Shown here piece after piece: positions 33,200 to 44,179 of a DNA stretch of 64,000 nt (position 1 is its first letter; every line of letters starts with the position of its first letter). Location: the NCBI GenBank assembly GCA_949152475.1, contig OX424556.1, positions 14,194,664-14,258,663 of the forward strand. Direction: 5' to 3'. This stretch comes from Terebella lapidaria (lineage: Eukaryota; Annelida; Polychaeta; Terebellida; Terebellidae). The translations under genes and the position numbers were made by a program. Under the pieces are notes generated by a model. The model saw only the letters and a program-made list of their open reading frames with translations, ran no database searches and was not told where the DNA came from.

Positions 33200-34727
33200 T
33201 TGCACCTTTCCTAATGTGGTTAATTTAGTACATAACAAGCTATAAGAATACCAAAGTTGCGTGTCGCGTACGTACTCATAATATAAAAAAAAACATATGC
33301 TAAGGAATGATAAGATACAATAATTACTCAGTATTCATGGCAAGTCTTCGATAAACTATTTCATATGCATTCAGTAGATCGAATTTGCTGATTACTTCAT
33401 ATTGATCGTGGTTATTACTCATCATTCCAAAAGATGTCAAGGTTTTGTTTTTCGTGAATGATGTTTGGGGTAATGCTAGTAAATAGCTGTACATTTGGAA
33501 ATGCAGACTACAACTCAATAATGTCCCATGTTACATTAGTGTAATACATACATTTTCTGCCAGTGTTGGTAGGAACCACACTGATACTGATACCAATCAA
33601 ATCAAGTCTGGAGTGGCATGTACTAGTATATGATCACTGTCTGGTAATCTAAGCTGGTTTCTTGGAGAGAACATGTCGTGTATTATCATTATTTCAGTTA
33701 TTTAAGGACACTACATGGTCGCGTGACCACGGAATCGGATGTGCCCTAACGAAGTGATGTGGCACATAAACAATTTTAACAAGACTGTGTTTATCGATTT
33801 AGTGTACTTTCCTAAAGGGTATCCTCTTCAGACTCCAGATTGCTGAATTTATATGGCGAATCCAGGTCAACTCCCGACATCACGACAATCATGTTTTGTT
33901 TAAAATCGATTGAAAAATCACACATATATCCACATTATTTCCAGTGCAAATACCCGTAGGAAAAATAGGCATAGATGACTTGTAGTTTACCGGCACCACT
34001 AGTATTTGCTATCTAAGCCCTAAGCTGCAACGACTGAGACCAAAGTTGAACATCAAGAGAAACACCATACAAGAATGTATTTATGCGTCAGTGCTTATAA
34101 TACATGTCTATCGCAAGCTTTATATTTAATTGTGTTGTCTCCAGAGACCAGTTTATATACATTCGCTTATGTACAAGATCCAGCAGGCAACAATTCGAGG
34201 ACATACAATTAGAGCACATGTACCATGGAGCTGAAACAAAAAAAAAACATATGTCATATTCGATTCTGATTTCTCATACGCCAAAATTTAGGCCCGTGAT
34301 CTGTCCCCAAGGGCCTTTGGAATGATTGACCTCTAAACTGACCACTCATTCACTCAAGACCAACGTTAGAAGAATATTATAGTGCAAAATAGAAGTCTAA
34401 ACTGTATTGTTTTGTCTGTATAGCCCAATTCACATACATATCACCTCAGATGCCATTGTCACCTTGTGATTACTACTCAAGAAAGTATTCAGTTAACTTT
34501 AAAGTCAATAAATATACTCATAAAATGACCCTAAGCCTTAACGTCCAACATTGCAGTTCCAAAAGCCATGCTGATTATTTCATGCCATACCATTTCAATA
34601 TATATTGCATAAGGGACAATGCATATTATTCGAAAACAAACAAAATCCACACATCAGGTATAGAGTTTCCTTTGAGCATTTAGGTACCGGTATCACCAAT
34701 GTAGTTGTATGTAAGTAGCTTTAACAA
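33200..34727. other. No recognised feature
   Basis: Low-GC sequence without supported exons. Short frames at 33324, 34104 and 34450 show no family resemblance. Confidence 0.3.
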
Positions 34728-36757
34728 ACTAGACGTCAAGGCCTAAACTACTGGTACACAACTACAACACCCATTCGTTAAAAGTCGATACCGAATACAT
34801 TACACCATCACTTTCTGTTAAATTTCTTGGTATCCATATAGGCAGCAAGCTGAGTTGGAATATCCACATTGAACACGTTTTGAAAAAATTGTCCAGCGCT
34901 CTATATGTTAAACACTGTCAAAAACCTTTTAAGTAAAGCCCACCTCAAATCGTTATATTTTAGTCTGTTTCATTCCTACCTAAACTATGGTATATTGTTA
35001 TGGGTTTCTGCACAAAAAACGATATTGCGCCCGCTTGAAATCAAGCAAAATAGAGCAATCCAATGTGTCACTGGATCACGTTTCAATGCCAGCTCTACGC
35101 CACTCTATCATACAACAGGCATAGCTAAGCTACATGATTTGTTCAATATTGAATTTGTAAATTTATGTATCTTCATTCCCGCAATGAACTACCAAGTTCG
35201 CTGAACAATCTTTTTGTGGCAAACAATTCTATCCACTCTTTCAACACTAGGCATTGTAAAGACCCCCAATATAACTAGGTGGAATGTCCAAATTTTTGGA
35301 AACAGCTTCATTCGTAAAGGTCAGGAATTATGGTTAAATACACCAACCCATATAAAAAAAACAGCATTTCATTCAGCGCCTACAAATCTAAGATAAATTA
35401 ACACTTCATTTCGAAATATTTGATAAATAATTAACTATCTCATCTAGTAATACTCCCTTGATACTGTAAAATTTCATGGCTGTATTGTATTTTCATAAGC
35501 TCACGTTACTACGGTCGCTTTATTGGTTTGTCTTTTTTGTGTCTTGTGTCATTTTTTCATATTTCATTTTTTTAATTTTTTTTTAATTATTATTTTATTT
35601 ATTATATTTTTTCCTCTGCCAATCCTGTATCGTTTGCCAATAGTGTAAGGATGTGTGTGGGTGTGTGTGTCATGGGGGTATAAAAAAGGACATTTTTTAT
35701 TCATTTCTCTACTCATTTCTCGTTGTAACTTGTATGTAATGCCACAAGATTGGCCTTTCACAGTAGAAAATGTGTAAATTTTAGGTTCAATCTGTTAATA
35801 TTGGCACAGGTTCAGCAACTGTATCATCATCTCCTGTATATATGGATGTATGTGAATAATGTCAATAGTATGTAATCCTACGTGAAATTATTGTATATAT
35901 ATATATATAGCTACATGTTTGTGATGTTGTTATATGTAGTATGCGACTCATACGTGAGTCCAACTTGTAAATATTTTGTTCCTATCCGTTCCATATTTTG
36001 TGTTACTATTATTTCAATGTAATGGGCTTCACCGCTTCACCGCTAGGCATCGGCCTCTGGGTGAGTCCACAAATTGTACCTTCTCATACCATCTATTGAA
36101 TTGTTCATTTTGTGTGCAATTTGGAAATATATTACTTACTTACTTACTAACTGAAGATGCCTTGGAGGCATTTCGGAGTTAAGACTAATTTATAATATTT
36201 ATAACATGTTTAACATCTATCTTCTCTCTACGACACACTATTTCCAAGATATCGACAAAAATGGAAAATGTCGACTCAGCAAAAAAAATTGAGGTCGAAG
36301 TCAAAGTTAATCCATAATACCCCTTAGACATTTGTCTATGGTGACGAGTCCGAGAATAACGTCTGTTTCGCTGTACGACACTTCGTTTCCGAGATATCGA
36401 CGAAAACGAAAAATGCCGATTCGGCAAAAAAAATTTAAGGTCAAGGTCAAAGTTCATCCCTAATACCCTAAAACAGACATGTTCGTCTAGGTCGCCGAGT
36501 CCGAAAATAACGTCCGTTTCACTCTAGGACGCACCGTTTCCGAGATATCAACGAAAACGAAAAATGCCGACTCGGCAAAAAAATTTCAGGTCAAGGTCAA
36601 AGTTCATTCATAATACCCCCTTAGTCTTGTTTGTCTAGGGCGACGAGTCTGAAAATAACGTCCGTTTCGCACTGTTTCCGAGATATCAACGAAAACGAAA
36701 AATGACTCGGCAAAAAAATTTCAGGTCAAGGTCTTCCGAAATGCCTTTATTCTAAAT
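34728..36757 (+). mobile_element. Helitron-like copy C, split by a LINE
   Basis: CTAGACGTCAAGGCCTAAA at 34729-34747 is the family 5' end. The continuation GATGCCTTGGAGGCATTTCG is found only at 36155, after a nested LINE. Diverged monomers with GGTCAAGGTCAAAGTTCAT follow to about 36730, then a short 3' end CTTCCGAAATGCCTTTATT. The usual 3' core and purine tract are absent, so this is an internally deleted copy. Confidence 0.75.
34748..36152 (+). mobile_element. LINE 3' fragment nested in Helitron-like copy C
   Basis: It encodes the end of a LINE ORF2: SVKFLGIHIGSKLSWNIHIE (~34818), LKSLYFSLFHSYLNYGILLW (34947 on), then FIRKGQELWLNTP near 35310, with frame breaks. A ~750-bp 3' UTR ends in (TTAC)n at about 36131-36149. 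CTAAA on the left and CTGAA on the right may be remains of a short target duplication. 5'-truncated and inactive. Confidence 0.8.
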
Positions 36758-37604
36758 GTACTTCTGGCAAGTGTTCATCAAAAATGTGTTTTGGGATGTC
36801 TAACCATAGTTACTTCTCGACTAAATTACCCAACAATTTGTTAGATGGGTCTCCAAAGAAACATCAGTGTGTATAATATGCGAGTGTACCAACTCTTCTG
36901 AAATGCTGTAAAATAGTATTTTCCGCTGATCTAGTTTTCTGCATCAGTTTTTTTTCTCAAATTGGACGAGTCGGAGAATAACGTCTGTTTCACTGTACGA
37001 CACATCGTTTCCGAAATATCGACGAAAACGAAAAATGCTGACTCAGCAAACAAAATTTCAGGTCAAGGTCAAAGTTCATCCCTAATAGCCTAAAAAAGAC
37101 ATGTTCGTCTAGGGCGCCGAGTCCGAAACGAACGCCCGTTTCACTCTACGACGCACCGTTTCAGAGATATCGACGAAAACGAAAAATTCCGACTCGGCAA
37201 AAAAATTTCAGGTCAAGGTCAAAGTTCATCCATAATACCCCCTTACTCTTGTTTGTCTAGGGCGACGAGTCCGAAAATAACGTCCGTTTCGCTTCACGAC
37301 GCACCGTTTCCGAGATATCGACGAAAACGAAAAATGCCTACTCGGCAAACAAATTTCAGGTCAAGGTCTTCCGAAATGCCTTTATTCTAAATGTACTTCT
37401 GGCAAGTGTTCATCAAAAATGTGTTCTGGGATGTCTAACCATAGTTACTTCTCGACTAAATTACCCAACAATTTGTTAGATGGGTCTCCAAAGAAACATC
37501 AGTGTGTATAATATGCGAGTGTACCAACTCTTCTGAAATGCTGTAAAAGAGTATTTTCCGCTGATCTAGTTTTCTGCATCAGTTTTTTTTTCCAATTGGA
37601 CTTT
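36343..37604 (+). repeat. ~620-635-bp tandem duplication including a Helitron-like 3' end
   Basis: 36343-36964 and 36965-37604 are direct copies. Each holds two or three 147-bp-type monomers, the end CTTCCGAAATGCCTTTATTC, and the same ~200 bp of flanking DNA (CTTCTGGCAAGTGTTCATCA, GATGGGTCTCCAAAGAAACA). Because flank and element are duplicated together, the event came after the insertion. Confidence 0.85.
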
Positions 37605-37974
37605 AATCCATTTAGTTATATCGCTGTGCTACATATGATTTAGGGATAAGTTGTACTGTACTGGCTGTTCTCACCTGGTCAATTCACCGCTATATCTGGT
37701 GATGATATTCACATACGTATGGCAGGTGCAATCAGATATTTCAGACCAATAGTACTATGAAGATATATATTAATACAACGTTATACCTGTCATTTGCAGA
37801 GACGTAATCGTCTGAAATCCATGGAACATCCTAAGTTTTTCCATTTGGTGACCGTCACTAGTAGCTATTCCATAACTTTTCAATGATGTTTTCGACCTGG
37901 CATCCCTGTCCTGATTAAGTATTATCATTGACGAGACGTTGTACAATGTGTATTGATTACAATGATTCGTGAGT

Positions 37975-38289
37975 TGTGATCTTTATGTCGCTGTCGTCAT
38001 CCTGGCGTACGTGTTGATGTTTTACTCGTAACTAGAAATTGCAGGTACAATGTGGTTGGACTCATCATCACAGGAATCCAACCCACTGCTGATTATAGTC
38101 ATCACTGTTTTTCATCTTGGGGGAAAAAGACTGATTACTTGTCAGGGCATGAGTTCTCTGAATCTATGTAGTTGGCTCCAAATGTGTACGGTAATGGTTT
38201 CTGCAGGTTGTTGGACATCGATGACGTTTGCGGTCTCGCTTGAGGCCGTCATCTTCGTGATATTTATCATATTTAGCAACTCGGAAAAC
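37975..38289 (+). CDS. Unknown small multi-pass membrane protein, copy 2 exons (approximate)
   Basis: Block A (37975-38028) reads CDLYVAVVILAYVLMFYS. Block B (from 38045, after AAATTGCAG) reads YNVVGLIITGIQPTADYSHH. Block C (from 38207, after GGTTTCTGCAG) reads CWTSMTFAVSLEAVIFVIFI, then IFSNSENET. These align with copy 1 with mostly silent or conservative differences. Hydrophobic spans in A and C, with B partly so, suggest a three- or four-pass protein. The frame after block C runs straight into a Helitron-like insertion, so the donor site is not clear. The tail exon is probably 40089 onward. Family not recognised. Confidence 0.4.
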
Positions 38290-38294
38290 GAAAC

Positions 38295-39590
38295 AAAACG
38301 TCAAGGCCTAAAGATGCCTTGGGGCATTTCGACTCAAGTTTGTTTCAGAGTCTGTTTTACTTACATTTTTTGCTCTACTACTACTACTACTACTACTACT
38401 GAAATAAAAGAAACAAATGGTGACTCAGCAAAAAAAAAATTGGCCTAGAGTCCAAAAATAACGTCCGTTTGGCTCTACGACCCACCGTTTCCAAGATATC
38501 TACAAAAATGAAGAATACCGACTCAACACGAAAACAACATTTGGCCCAGGGCCAAGTCCACCCAACTTATCCTGAAGACTTGTTTGTCTAAGGCGATGAC
38601 TCCGAAAATAACATCCGTACGTTTGTCTCTACGACACACCGTCTCCGTGATATGGTTGAAAATGAAAATTACATACCCCTAAGACATTCCTGCTACGGTA
38701 ATGAGTCCGAAAATAACGTCCCTTCCGCTCTACAATGCACCGTTTCCGAGATATGGCTGAAAATGAAAATTGCTGACTAAACAAAAGGACCAAATTCTAG
38801 TGTGACGTGTCCGAAAATAGCGTCCATTTCGCTCTACGATGCACCGTTTCCGAATTATCGACAAAAATGAAAAATGCTGACAAAAAAAATGGCCAAGTGC
38901 ACCCAACATACCCCTAAAATATGTTTGTCCACAGTGATGAGTCCGAACAAAATGTCCAATTCGCTCTACAATGCACCGTTTCCGAGACATTGCTGACTCA
39001 CCAAAAGAAATTCCCCCAACATAACATACCCCTAAGGCATATTTGTCTAGGGCGACGAGACAGAAAAAAACGTCTACATGTACGATGCATCGTTCCCGAG
39101 ATATTGCTGAAAATGAAAATTGCTGAATCAGCAAAAACAAATTTGGCCCATGGCCAAGTTCACCCATCACACCTCTAAGACATGTTTGTCTAGGGTGTCG
39201 AGTCCAAAAATATAGTCCGTTTCGCTCCACGATGACCCGTTTCCGAGATATGCAGTGAACCTCAACTCAAGGGTGACTCACCAAAATTGTTTTCGGCCCC
39301 TGGGCCAAAGGTCATTTGACCGATTGACCCCATAATCAAGAGGTTCCATCTCCGACACTATATCACCCTGTGTTTCAAGATTCAGAAAAATAGCACAGGT
39401 ACTTTCCGAGTTATCATTCGGAAACCATTTGATAGAAAATTCATCTTGAAGTTCGCGGACACACCTGACTTTGGATCCATCTTCAAAACAATAGGGGAAA
39501 CGAAAAGAGAAAAAAAGAAAAAGAAAGAAAAGAATTCCGACGAAACCATAAGGATATTTCGTGCCGAAACGCCCTAATATTAAATGTACG
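38295..39590 (+). mobile_element. Helitron-like copy D
   Basis: 5' end ACGTCAAGGCCTAAAGATGC and hairpin (GATGCCTTGGGGCATTTCG) at 38298-38330. A (TAC)n run follows at 38377-38399, then strongly diverged monomers (TTTCGCTCTACGAYGCACCG recurring), the 3' core (39240-39500), a (GAAA)n tract and a decayed 3' hairpin ending GCCGAAACGCCCTAATATT. It is the most diverged long copy and hence probably the oldest. It lies inside the duplicated host segment, between block C and the tail exon. Confidence 0.75.
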
Positions 39591-40088
39591 GCTTGCTATT
39601 TGATGAATCAGAATGCACAGACATACCAGTTATCACTGAACTTGGACCAAGATATCATCCAATTTAACAATATTTCATGAAAACGATGATAACATTCCTT
39701 GATACCAATAATTTTGTTCTGTTGAAATTCACTCACTAAGGGTCAAAATATTTTCTATCATTACATTTATATAATCTGTTTGTGACATGCTAATATAGTA
39801 CATTAATATGAAATATGGTTACTTTGAATGGTAACATAAAAAAAACTCAACATGTATTCAGCATATCGTTTACAAAAGAATATATATGCACGATTCCAAT
39901 TGATGCGCAATTCGCTAATTCATCAAACAACATTAAGTGATATTACCATTACGAACGACTTCCTCGAGATTGATTAAGCAATCCCATATGAGAAAAAATA
40001 TCATGTAATCTACACATGTATCACCCCACTGCTCAAAATACGTCGACTAGAGTGTCAGTGAGTCCATTATTCACCATCTGTTTTGCAG

Positions 40089-40295
40089 GCTCTCAAACGT
40101 GCTGCAGTTGAGCACACTAATGACTATTATAATTACGAGATGCAAGAAACCTCGTTACTTCTGAGTGGGAAGCGGGATTGTCATCATTCTCGGCTTTTGC
40201 AGTATCCTGCTTGTGGGAGTCTTCCGTCGTTAGTTCTCAGGGTTCCACAACTTAGTTTGCAACTAGGCCTAACGTACTGGCGAATCTTCATGTAG
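40089..40295 (+). CDS. Candidate C-terminal exon of copy 2 membrane protein
   Basis: After CTGTTTTGCAG the frame reads ALKRAAVEHTNDYYNYEMQE, then TSLLLSGKRDCHHSRLLQ, and stays open to a stop at 40293. The matching part of copy 1 (32051) is interrupted. The acidic-dileucine arrangement E-T-S-L-L-L resembles endosomal/lysosomal sorting signals ([DE]xxxL[LI]); that role is inference. The last ~25 codons have no support from copy 1 and may lie outside the exon. Confidence 0.4.
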   Translation, partial: ALKRAAVEHTNDYYNYEMQETSLLLSGKRDCHHSRLLQYPACGSLPSLVLRVPQLSLQLGLTYWRIFM

Positions 40296-41100
40296 TGTGT
40301 GTCTGTTATGTTTTGTAGTGAGACACAAAATCTAAATTTATAACGTGTAATGGCGGGATGGTTGACTCGTGTGTTCGAGGACCTGTAGCATGGAGTTCAT
40401 TCTACTTATGAAACTAAGTGAATATTCATTCAAGTATTGTATTTTCCCTATCATTATTCACAGTCAAATGTCGATTGAGGCATTCCTCCCACATATACTC
40501 TCCAGTGATAGAGCCCGTCGCCAATGTACGAATCTTCTTATAAATTTCACGAGCAATGAAAAGGTGTTCATCCACGACAATCAACAGCAAACTTTTAGTA
40601 TTATTGCTGATGTTTATTTTGATTTGCTCTATTAATATTTCCAGAAATATGGTTTTGCAATAAACTAATAAAGTTATTCTTGTGTGAAAAAAAAACTTGA
40701 TATGTTACACTTCATGTGGTGATTGAATAAGAATCTGTCTCTAAATTTGAAATTTACTAAATGCCCAATTTGTTGTTCCCAAAGCATGCGTTGATTTTGC
40801 ATTACTAGCTGCTCAGGGTGAAATTATAATTTTGACCTTGAACTGATGGAATATACTGTGCACAACATGTGAATAATTAGGCATTGTGAGGCCTACATCT
40901 GTCGCCAGTTGACATAAAACCGATACAATATGGAGTCATCTTATCCAGGTTGCCCAGTATGGTGTGCATGTTTGTCAATGTCTAATAGTACGTGGTTATT
41001 GCAACTTCCCTGGTGTGGATAATTTGATTTCACTCAAATTCACTGACGATTATATTTTTAAGAAGTGACAATAATACTACAAAGTTCGTTGACATTGGGA

Positions 41101-41515
41101 TTCTATTGTGAAGTCAAAACAACTTCTTGGGATAATGAATGTGGCGTGCATAATAGTAAACACCCGGTAGCAGCTGTGTACTACTGACCCTGAACGGACG
41201 AGTTTTAGACATTTAGCTCTAAAACTGGAAAACGTTGGCAATCCACACTGCCTCATTGCTCAGCTACATGAGAGGAAACCAGGAACATATCATTCGTCTT
41301 CAAAATACGTTACATGCCCAGTGCTGACACCGTATAGCACACTTGGATAGCACAGGAGAAATTCTCGACTCTTTAATGATAATAAAATTTACAGATCTAA
41401 ATTCGTGCAAGCTGGCAAATGTCCTCTACACATAACATGTTACAAGACAAACAATACTGAAAAGTTCGTTACACGAACGTTCGTTTCTTATTTCACAATG
41501 CATACATATGTATAT
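41101..41515. other. No recognised gene
   Basis: Flank of the hAT element; no supported exon. Confidence 0.3.
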
Positions 41516-42535
41516 CAGACATGGGGTCAAGAACATTTCTTCAAGTACAAGTACAAGTACAGCATGAGTATCCAAGTACAAGTACAAGTACTCAGTTTGA
41601 AAAAAATGTACTTAAGTACTTCAAGTACTTTGTGACCAAGTACAAGTACTCTGAACAAAATGAACAACAAATTGAATTGGTAAAACAAAGTGTTTATACA
41701 CAGACGCCATGGTCAATATCGTGTTGTGTATCGGCAACAGGGATTTTCAGACTAAATGACAAACCTCAGGAACAACTTTTTATTTATACTTGTATCTGAT
41801 AAAGTGCCCCATTTGATGAGAACTACCCCCGTGTGGGATTATTACAATCATTTTCCCCCGCAGGAAAGAACAAGGGCAATTAACCGGACAATAGACTTTG
41901 ACATCTGAGTACCACATATTAAGCCAAACACAATTGCAATAACTGAGGGGGCAGTGAGGACCAGGGGAGGAGGAGGGAGGTGACAATCGGTCATAGCAGA
42001 TACACCCAGTTACACAATTCACCCTGTCTTTGATGGTCATATTATTGATTACTAGTAGCCAAGGGAAAAGATCAAGCTTGGCCGGCCTAGAAAGTTGATA
42101 ATCTGGTTGCTTCAGAACTTACTTATATGGTGAGTGGATCAAAGGATCAAACAAGCCTTTGAAGATATTTGCAAGATTTCTAAATTCAACTGTTACATAT
42201 GTATGTTTGAATAGTGAGCACCTGATTTCCTGTTATCTCTTGCAGTTTTTTTTTCCTAATCATTATTATTTGTGCTGGAAAAGTTATTCAGTGAAATGGA
42301 TGGTGTCTCTGATGTCTGAATCGAGCTTGCAAAAACAAAAAAAATATCATTGCTAGCATTTGATTGATGTACTTGGAAGTACTTGAAAAAGTATTTGATA
42401 TTTTCAAGTACATTTTGATCAAGTACAAGTACAAGTACAGGTCCAAAAATTTACCCAAGTACAAGTACAAGTACTCGGAAGCCAGTACTTAAGTACAACC
42501 AAGTACAAGTACAGCTGTACTTGACCCCATGTCTG
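41516..42535. mobile_element. Non-autonomous hAT element with perfect 8-bp TSD
   Basis: Ends CAGACATGGGGTCAAG (41516) and CTTGACCCCATGTCTG (to 42535) are perfect 16-bp inverted repeats. ATGTATAT flanks both sides exactly (41508-41515 and 42536-42543), as expected for hAT insertion. Next to each end lie subterminal arrays of AAGTACAAGTAC and its inverse (41540-41660 and 42360-42525), a typical arrangement for transposase-binding repeats. The 1020-bp element encodes no transposase. The crisp ends point to a fairly recent insertion. Confidence 0.92.
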
Positions 42536-43120
42536 ATGTATATGTCCTTAAACTGGTGCAAAAAACATAAATATTTAAATTTAAAGTTCAATCGATTGGA
42601 ATTTGGCACCTGTATGGGAATGTATAAAATCAGGCGTGGTCAGTTACGGTGATCGTTAAGACATCACACATGACCAAGTCATAAACATACCACAATACAG
42701 ACAAAACAACCATATACATTTCAAATAGTAATTTCTGCATTACTACATGTATGAGAACTTTTAGCGTCTCAACTGTGGGACTCTCTTTTGGCTTTCAGAG
42801 CGTGGCCCAAAACGGATACAGAACAGGAGCGTCTGATAAGGAAATGAAAAGGTTACTGCCCGTGTACAAATTAGCAAATGCTCGGAAGCAGATTGAAGAA
42901 AGTTATCCGGTCCCGTGCACCGTTGGAATCAATCCTTTGGCAGACAGGAAAAGACCGTTTTAGAGGTGAGGTGCCGGGTGGGTTTACATAATGGACCGTC
43001 TGAGCTAGGACAGCATAACACACAGCTAACCAGCACATGTACAAAGTATATTTTTTTCACAAAGTACTTGGTGAAAAATGTCACAGTAACCTTATTCAAG
43101 GCTGTATACGGAAATATTGT
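42536..43120. other. Gap with one unplaced 70-codon frame
   Basis: 42751-42963 encodes QNGYRTGASDKEMKRLLPVY and, further on, KQIEESYPVPCTVGINPLAD. It has protein-like composition but no recognised family or splice signals. Otherwise nothing is seen. Confidence 0.25.
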
Positions 43121-43128
43121 TTTTTTTA

Positions 43129-44150
43129 GCTTACCGGCCTTTTGGGCCGATGAGCTACTACCGTGGTTTTTCGTTCGTCGTCCGTCCGTTCGGCCTTTTT
43201 TTACGAAAAATTGTCAATTTCGGACTTTGGTGGCCATTTTCTCAAAAACTGTAAGATCAGTTTTGATACTTTTGTTTCAAAACACTCCTCTCATGTACCT
43301 CTATAAAGTGTATAAGTTTCATTGCCCTTGAATCGCCGGTCTGCGTGTGGAGGCCATTCTTATTTTTTGATGGGTCGGCGTAAAAAGAAATTTTTGTCCC
43401 AAATCGAGTCACTATTCGTTTTGAGCCATTTCCAGCAAAAAAAAATTTTTTTTGGCCATTGAAAATTTTTTTGGACTTAGAAAATTCAACCAATTCTTCC
43501 TTCATAATTCCGGCTGTCTCATATTTTTCCTTCAATGACATTGAGAGGTCAGAACGACCTTTTTTGTCGGAAAAACGATGAATTTTGTCTTTGGTGGCCA
43601 TTTTCTCAAAATTTATTCAGACAGTTTTCCTCAAAATCATGTATAAGATTCTCCTTATGTACCTTTGTGGTGTGTACAATTCTTGTTGCCTTTGAAATGA
43701 CGGTCTGCGTGGGGCAGCCATTTCGATTTTTTGACAAGTAGGTGAAAAAAAATGTGTTTGTCCGAAATCAAGTCATTATTCGTTTTGAGACATTTCCACA
43801 AAAAAAAAAAAAATTTTTTTTTTTGACCATTGAAATTTTTTTGGGACTTAGACAATTTCACCCAATGTTTCCTTCATAATGGGATTCATGCGGGGTAAAC
43901 TCCCAGAACACTTCAAGATAGAGCCTAAGTATTGGCATATTCAAATGGGAAATCATATATTGCGGTTTGAATGGTGACCTTGGATACGACCTTGAATGAC
44001 CTTGGAAGGTCAGAACGAGATTTTTGTCGAAGGAAACAATGATTTTTGTCTTCGGCGGCCATTTTCTCAAAATCTATTCAGACAATTTTCCTCGAAATAC
44101 ATAAGATTCTCCCTATGTACCTTTGTGATGTGTATAAGTTTTGCCTTTGA
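43129..44150. mobile_element. Inverted relative of the 9103-10476 element
   Basis: The end hairpin AGCTTACCGGCC-TTTT-GGGCC at 43129 corresponds to the GGTTATCGGACC hairpin at 10450. CGTCCGTCCGTTCGG is the GGAC-rich part, and TGGCGGCCATTTTCTCAAAA / TTGAATCGCCGGTCTGCGTG the inverse of AAAATGGCCGCCA-type blocks. Three diverged ~250-400-bp internal units are visible (starting near 43195, 43550 and 44000). The far end is not defined. Confidence 0.6.
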
Positions 44151-44179
44151 ATCGACGGTCTGTGAAAAGATGTCATTAA

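Larger units (their letters stand above)
30250..33200 (+). other. Segmental duplication, copy 1 (host segment)
   Basis: Ordered blocks match 37620-41100. Examples: AAATTGCACTGTGCTGGCTG with GTTGTACTGTACTGGCTG; GATTGATTAAGCAATC in both; GAAACCTCGTTACTTCTGAG identical in both; GTGTGTGTCTGTTGTATT with GTGTGTGTCTGTTATGTT. Similarity is patchy, highest in the coding-like blocks described separately. Copy 1 carries a MITE that copy 2 lacks, and copy 2 carries a Helitron-like insertion that copy 1 lacks. Confidence 0.7.
37620..41100 (+). other. Segmental duplication, copy 2 (host segment)
   Basis: Partner of 30250-33200 with the blocks in the same order and orientation. A Helitron-like element (38295-39590) separates block C from the tail exon. 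Outside the coding-like blocks, alignment is recognisable only in patches. Confidence 0.7.

Noticed and set aside
38730-39230. 166-codon minus-strand frame
   Set aside because: Same cause: antisense of diverged 147-bp monomers in copy D.
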